Shown: one piece after another, positions 60,855-64,000 of the stretch
How the letters are laid out: each line of letters starts with the position of its first letter
Position numbering within the stretch: the first letter of the stretch is position 1
Origin: Sabethes cyaneus
Taxonomy: Eukaryota; Arthropoda; Insecta; Diptera; Culicidae
NCBI RefSeq assembly: GCF_943734655.1
Contig: NC_071353.1
Coordinates: 80,366,909-80,430,908 of the forward strand
Direction of reading: 5' to 3'
DNA: 64,000 nucleotides
The notes under the pieces: model-generated
The model's input: only the letters and a program-made list of their open reading frames with translations
What the model was told of the DNA's origin: nothing
Database searches by the model: none
Translations under genes and position numbers: made by a program

Positions 60855-61876
60855 ATTTATTTATTTATATACAGTCAACAGGTTAAAAACAACCCCAATG
60901 ACTCCACTTAAATTTACTTACAAATAATACAAACATCTTTTAACATCACACCGATAACGCTCTTACAAAATTACTTTTAATAACACGTCTACACAAATTA
61001 AAATCGAAGCACTCGAAACAATTCTCAAATACACGACACATATTTTTTATTGGCTCATGCATCCCATAGTTTGTCCTGGATCTCCCTATATCGAGGAACA
61101 TATGGGAACGAAGAGCACGTCTGCGGATGTTCACGTCCAAGAGGCCTAGAAGTTCAGGGCAGTCAATGTAGGACGTTAGTAAGTCGCTGATGAAGCAAGC
61201 CTTGGCGACATCTCTCCTAACGCTGAGTGAGTCAAGGTGGATTAACTTGCAGCGATCAGCATAACGAGGTAGGTTATTCCGGTCGTTCCATGGCAGGTGT
61301 CGTAGTGCATAGCGTACAAATTTGCGTTGGACGGCCTCGACTTTGATGATCCCATTTTGATAGAACGGTGCCCAAACGACCGACGAATATTCGAGAGTTG
61401 AACGCACTAAAGCACAGTATAAGGCTTTGAGGCAGTAAGCGTCCTGGAAATACTTGCCGAATCGAAAGATGAATCCCAACTGCGACGAGGCCTTGGAGAC
61501 AACATATGACACTTGATCTTTGAATGTCAGTGAGGAATCAAGAAGTACACCAAGATCTTTCACAGTGTTCTCACGTTTTAAAGATGTACCATCGAGAATG
61601 TAGTCGTGAAGCATTGGTGATCGTTTGCGGCCGAAAGAAATAACACAGCATTTAGAAGCGTTCAAAACCATCCGATTTGTTTTACACCATGCTGCAAATG
61701 CTACGAGTTGTTGTTGAAGAGAGAGGGCATCGCTTGGTTTGTTGATGACGTAATAAAGTTTCAGGTCATCAGCGTAAGATTTTTTATAACAATCCAGGAT
61801 CCAGTTTGCGTCATTCATGTATAACAGGAAAAGAAACGGGCCAAGATGGTATGATCGATACACCCGATTTACTGGG
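60855..61876 (-). mobile_element. CR1-like LINE3, 5'-truncated, in LOA-like 3' UTR
   Basis: The TATAAATAAATAAATAC tail is at the left. The right end is in the middle of RT. A probable 10-bp target duplication GTTAG(G/T)AGGT lies at 60845-60854 and 61877-61886 with one mismatch. The LOA-like 3' UTR continues on both sides. Confidence 0.75.
60946..61863 (-). pseudogene. LINE3 RT C-terminal half
   Basis: 305 open residues from HLGPFLFLLYMNDANWIL, then KKSYADDLKLYYVINK (YADD kept), CVISFGRKRSPMLHDY, VRSTLEYSSVVWAPFYQNG, RHLPWNDRNNLPRYADRC, RRRALRSHMF. The N-terminal half is missing by 5' truncation; the first residues come from flanking DNA. Confidence 0.85.
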
Positions 61877-62121
61877 GTTAGTAGGTTTACACAGTTTTCT
61901 TAATATATAGGGGCTAGGAGGGATGGATTAGGGATTTCATTTGTACTTGTGTCGTTTGCAAAGGTGCAACTACATTGCAGTGTGTGGAATCGCAGTCGTA
62001 CTGGCGTTGTTTGATACTGGCGTTTTACTGTCTTCGGACCATGTCTGCTGTCTCCAGTACATGTTACTGTCACATTAAGGTGTAGGACGAGTAGTCTGGG
62101 AATTAAACGTAGAATTTTGTT

Positions 62122-62463
62122 TTAAATCTTTAAGTCAGCCTTTTTTAGGAATGCGTATATGAGATTCATATACTGGAGATCTCGGCTACCCAGAATATCT
62201 CGTACAGGGACGTTAGGTTGTCTTCCTCGGGCCCGAAGGGAATCAGTTAGCTTAGACCTAGCATCATAGAATTCGGCACACGACCAAACAACATGCTCGA
62301 TGTCGTGGAAGCCATCGCCACAAACACAGTGGTTACTCTCTGCAAGCCCAATACGAAAGAGATGCGTGTTTAACGTGTAGTGATTGGACATAAGTCTAGA
62401 CATCACGCGAATGAAATCTCTACTCACATTCAATCCCTTGAACCATGCTTTCGTCGATGGTTG
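62122..62463 (-). pseudogene. LOA-like LINE C-terminal zinc region
   Basis: Minus-strand codons KAWFKGLNVSRDFIRVMSRL, SNHYTLNTHLFRIGLAES, then the Cys/His cluster CVCGDGFHDIEHVVWSC, DSLRARGRQPNVPVRDIL and a stop at 62122. Such clusters close the ORF2 of LOA/I-type LINEs after RNase H. The longer open frame beyond 62463 is read through the minisatellite and is not protein-like. Confidence 0.75.
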
Positions 62464-62665
62464 TATAACATTTCGCCGAAGACCATATCGCGGAGTACCG
62501 TTTCGCGGAATACCATTTCGCGGAAAACATTTTCGCGGAAAGTACCAAAACGCCGAAAACCCTTTCGCGGAAAGTACTATTCCGCGGAAAACCGTTTGGC
62601 GGAAAGAACCATTTCGCGGAAAACCATTTGGCGGAAAATATTGTTTCGCGGAAAACCATGTTAGT
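62464..62665. repeat. TTCGCGGAAA(A/G) minisatellite
   Basis: About ten units of 13-20 bp built on ATTTCGCGGAAAACC with variants (TTTGGCGGAAA, AACGCCGAAAA). TTCGCGGAA is nearly self-complementary, so each unit can fold. Open frames on both strands through it are compositional artefacts. Confidence 0.85.
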
Positions 62666-62679
62666 AGCAAACTTTTCCT

Positions 62680-62772
62680 AGATGATTCAGGGCGAGCCGG
62701 CCGCAGGCAACGGCGAGTGTTCGCCGGTGACCCGTCGTCGGAAGCGCCGGCCACTGCGGGGGGGCAGCCCCC
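62680..62772. other. Very GC-rich block
   Basis: About 90 bp with roughly three quarters G+C (AGCCGGCCGCAGGC, GGCGAGTGTTCGCCGG, CGGGGGGGCAGCCCCCC) against AT-rich surroundings. It ends in a G7/C6 hairpin-like sequence directly at the R1-like tail. Origin unknown. Confidence 0.6.
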
Positions 62773-64000
62773 CTTTTTTTTGTATTGTTTATGCAGGGAG
62801 AAAATCTTCATAGACAGCACCTTCGCGGTGCCGAATAGGATTCACATGGTGCCAACATGCGCCTACCTACTAAAAACTATCCTGCTGCCCGTTCCTGAAC
62901 CCCTCCCGGAACTACCGTTAGGTTTTACTTCAGGAGGGAGGACGTGCCGAAGCACTCCGACTTGTCCGTTGCGTGTGTGGGTTCACAAAACACCCTTGCC
63001 CTTGCATACCGCCACTACCCTTCACCTAGGGCCTGGGCTGCCCAATCAGCCCATTACTGACCCTAGCAAGCTATGTCAGGCCCTGTCGTTGCAGCCGTTC
63101 TAGCCGTTGCAACTCCGTTATCACCGCCGTTGCCGCCCTATCGACGGCACCCCATGCGCGCTGCTCAGCGCACATTCTCTGCACAATGTTGTCGGCGTTG
63201 GTGTCTTCCCCAACGACCGCAAGCATCGCCCGCCGAGTGGACGTAAACCGCGGGCAGTGAAAAATCACATGCTCTGCCGTTTCCTCGGCTACCGTACAAA
63301 CGGGGCAAAAGGGTGAATCTACCCGCCCGCGTGTATGTAGATACTTCTTGAAGCATCCATGTCCCGACAGGAACTGGGTAAGGAAAAAGTTTACCTCACC
63401 ATGACCTCTGCCGATCCAGGACGATATGTTCTGGATCAGCCTATGGGTCCACCTACCATGGTCGGTGCGATCCCATTCCGCCTGCCAACGCCTAATAGAG
63501 TCCAGCCTAACTCTGTCCCTAGCGCCCCTGACGTTCCTCTGCCTGTGGCACTCGATATCCTCACCCAGGAGTATGCATATTGGAATCATGGCTGCAATAA
63601 CCCCAATCGCATCCAACGATATGGTACGGTAGCCGCACGCAACGCGCAATGCTAACAGCCTGAACACCTTGTTCAGACTTGCCTGATTGCGCTTACTCTC
63701 CAAAGCCGGGGCCCACGCCGGTGCACCGTATCGTAACACCGACATGGCAACGCTGGCCATCAGGCGTCTCTTACTGCTGCTAGGACCGTAGCCGTTCGGC
63801 ATGATCTTAGACAGCGCAGTAACCGCCGTTGACGCTTTACCACAAGCATAATCCACATGGCTGGTGAAGTTCAGCCTGTTGTCTGTCATGACACCCAGGT
63901 ACTTCACACTTCGTTTGGAGACAATCACCTGTCCCCCAACGATTATTTTTGCCTCTAGGGCCGACTTACGGTTGCTGACCATCACAGCTTCCGTCTTATG
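62773..64000 (-). mobile_element. R1-like LINE, 3' part, continues past window
   Basis: The minus-strand tail AAAAAAAA at 62773-62781 follows a GC-moderate 3' untranslated region (62782-63070). The coding region runs to the window edge. No target duplication can be determined. Confidence 0.75.
63071..64000 (-). CDS. R1-like LINE ORF2 C-terminal part
   Basis: Open for the whole visible stretch (at least 309 residues) and continuing beyond the edge (KTEAVMVSNRKSALEAKI). Landmarks: VKYLGVMTDNRLNFTSHVD, LRYGAPAWAPALESKRN, LLALRVACGYRTISLDA, GHGCFKKYLHTRGR, and the closing Cys-Cys-His-Cys cluster CPVCTVAEETAEHVIFHC, which marks R1-clade LINEs. The endonuclease and RT active site are outside the window. 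No lesion is seen here. Confidence 0.85.
   Translation of the reverse strand, partial: HKTEAVMVSNRKSALEAKIIVGGQVIVSKRSVKYLGVMTDNRLNFTSHVDYACGKASTAVTALSKIMPNGYGPSSSKRRLMASVAMSVLRYGAPAWAPALESKRNQASLNKVFRLLALRVACGYRTISLDAIGVIAAMIPICILLGEDIECHRQRNVRGARDRVRLDSIRRWQAEWDRTDHGRWTHRLIQNISSWIGRGHGEVNFFLTQFLSGHGCFKKYLHTRGRVDSPFCPVCTVAEETAEHVIFHCPRFTSTRRAMLAVVGEDTNADNIVQRMCAEQRAWGAVDRAATAVITELQRLERLQRQGLT

Larger units (their letters stand above)
60740..62463 (-). mobile_element. LOA-like LINE 3' part, split by LINE3
   Basis: C-terminal coding part at 62122-62463 and 3' untranslated region 61887-62121, then again 60750-60844 after LINE3. It ends AAATAAACGAGTTTAAAAAAAAAA on the minus strand near 60740-60763. 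The right side is cut by the TTCGCGGAA minisatellite. LOA assignment is from remembered similarity to Lian-type elements. Confidence 0.65.

Noticed and set aside
62680..62772. GC-rich block as bacterial contamination.
   Set aside because: It is continuous with LINE sequence on both sides within a few bases, so contamination is less likely than a GC-rich repeat or insertion target. Not resolved.
62384..63103. A 239-codon plus-strand frame and a 232-codon minus frame through the TTCGCGGAA region.
   Set aside because: They run through a minisatellite and a GC-rich block; the product is repetitive and crosses the boundary of two LINEs.

Overview
This window looks like repeat-dense intergenic DNA from a mosquito, probably a culicine such as Aedes. 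That is inferred from the mix of families: Pao/BEL and Ty3/gypsy LTR elements, RTE-, CR1-, LOA- and R1-like LINEs, a tRNA-derived SINE relic, TA-flanked MITEs and tandem families in AT-rich DNA. I found no host protein-coding gene and no intact RNA gene. Nearly every base that can be assigned belongs to a mobile element, and most elements sit inside other elements.

Layout. 1-4.97 kb: a TA-flanked MITE (976-1955) and scraps of RTE-like LINEs. 4.97-20.08 kb: one RTE-like LINE copy with an 11-bp target duplication, into which two Pao/BEL elements inserted (BEL1 5110-12274, old, LTRs roughly 4% different; BEL2 12776-19380, young, LTRs differing at one visible position). 21.9-23.39 kb: a SINE relic and a second RTE-like copy. 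23.4-57.9 kb: one minus-strand Ty3/gypsy element (gypsy1) shattered by at least seven insertions. These are four MITEs, three copies of a palindrome-ended element (a, b, c), an apparently intact CR1-like LINE (30.8-35.5 kb), and a complete plus-strand gypsy (gypsy2, 43593-57580). Gypsy2 in turn carries two palindrome-ended elements (e, f), a MITE and a deleted CR1-like LINE. 58.3-64 kb: a CR1-like LINE, a LOA-like LINE end interrupted by another CR1-like LINE, a TTCGCGGAA minisatellite, a very GC-rich stretch, and an R1-like LINE running off the window.

The most unusual feature is a set of elements (a-f) with shared architecture but unrelated interiors. One end is a near-perfect palindrome (GACGTAGGACTACGTC, GAAGTAGGACTACTTC, or a 25-nt palindrome with arm ACCTTTGTTATA). 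A half copy of that palindrome lies about 37-52 bp inside the other end. All sit in A/T homopolymer targets. One of them (d, 37741-41331) carries a tandem pair of histone H1 and H2A pseudogenes on one strand, with TATA boxes. Another (e, 44438-47425) carries a possible H2B relic and a six-copy array of promoter-like repeats. I know of no described family matching this, but I could not search.

The nested insertions can be checked against each other. Where two flanks are placed side by side and one target-site copy is dropped, the host element's reading frame usually continues. Target duplications (GCGCT, GATGT, TGGATC, TA, TTTT) and frames therefore confirm the boundaries independently.
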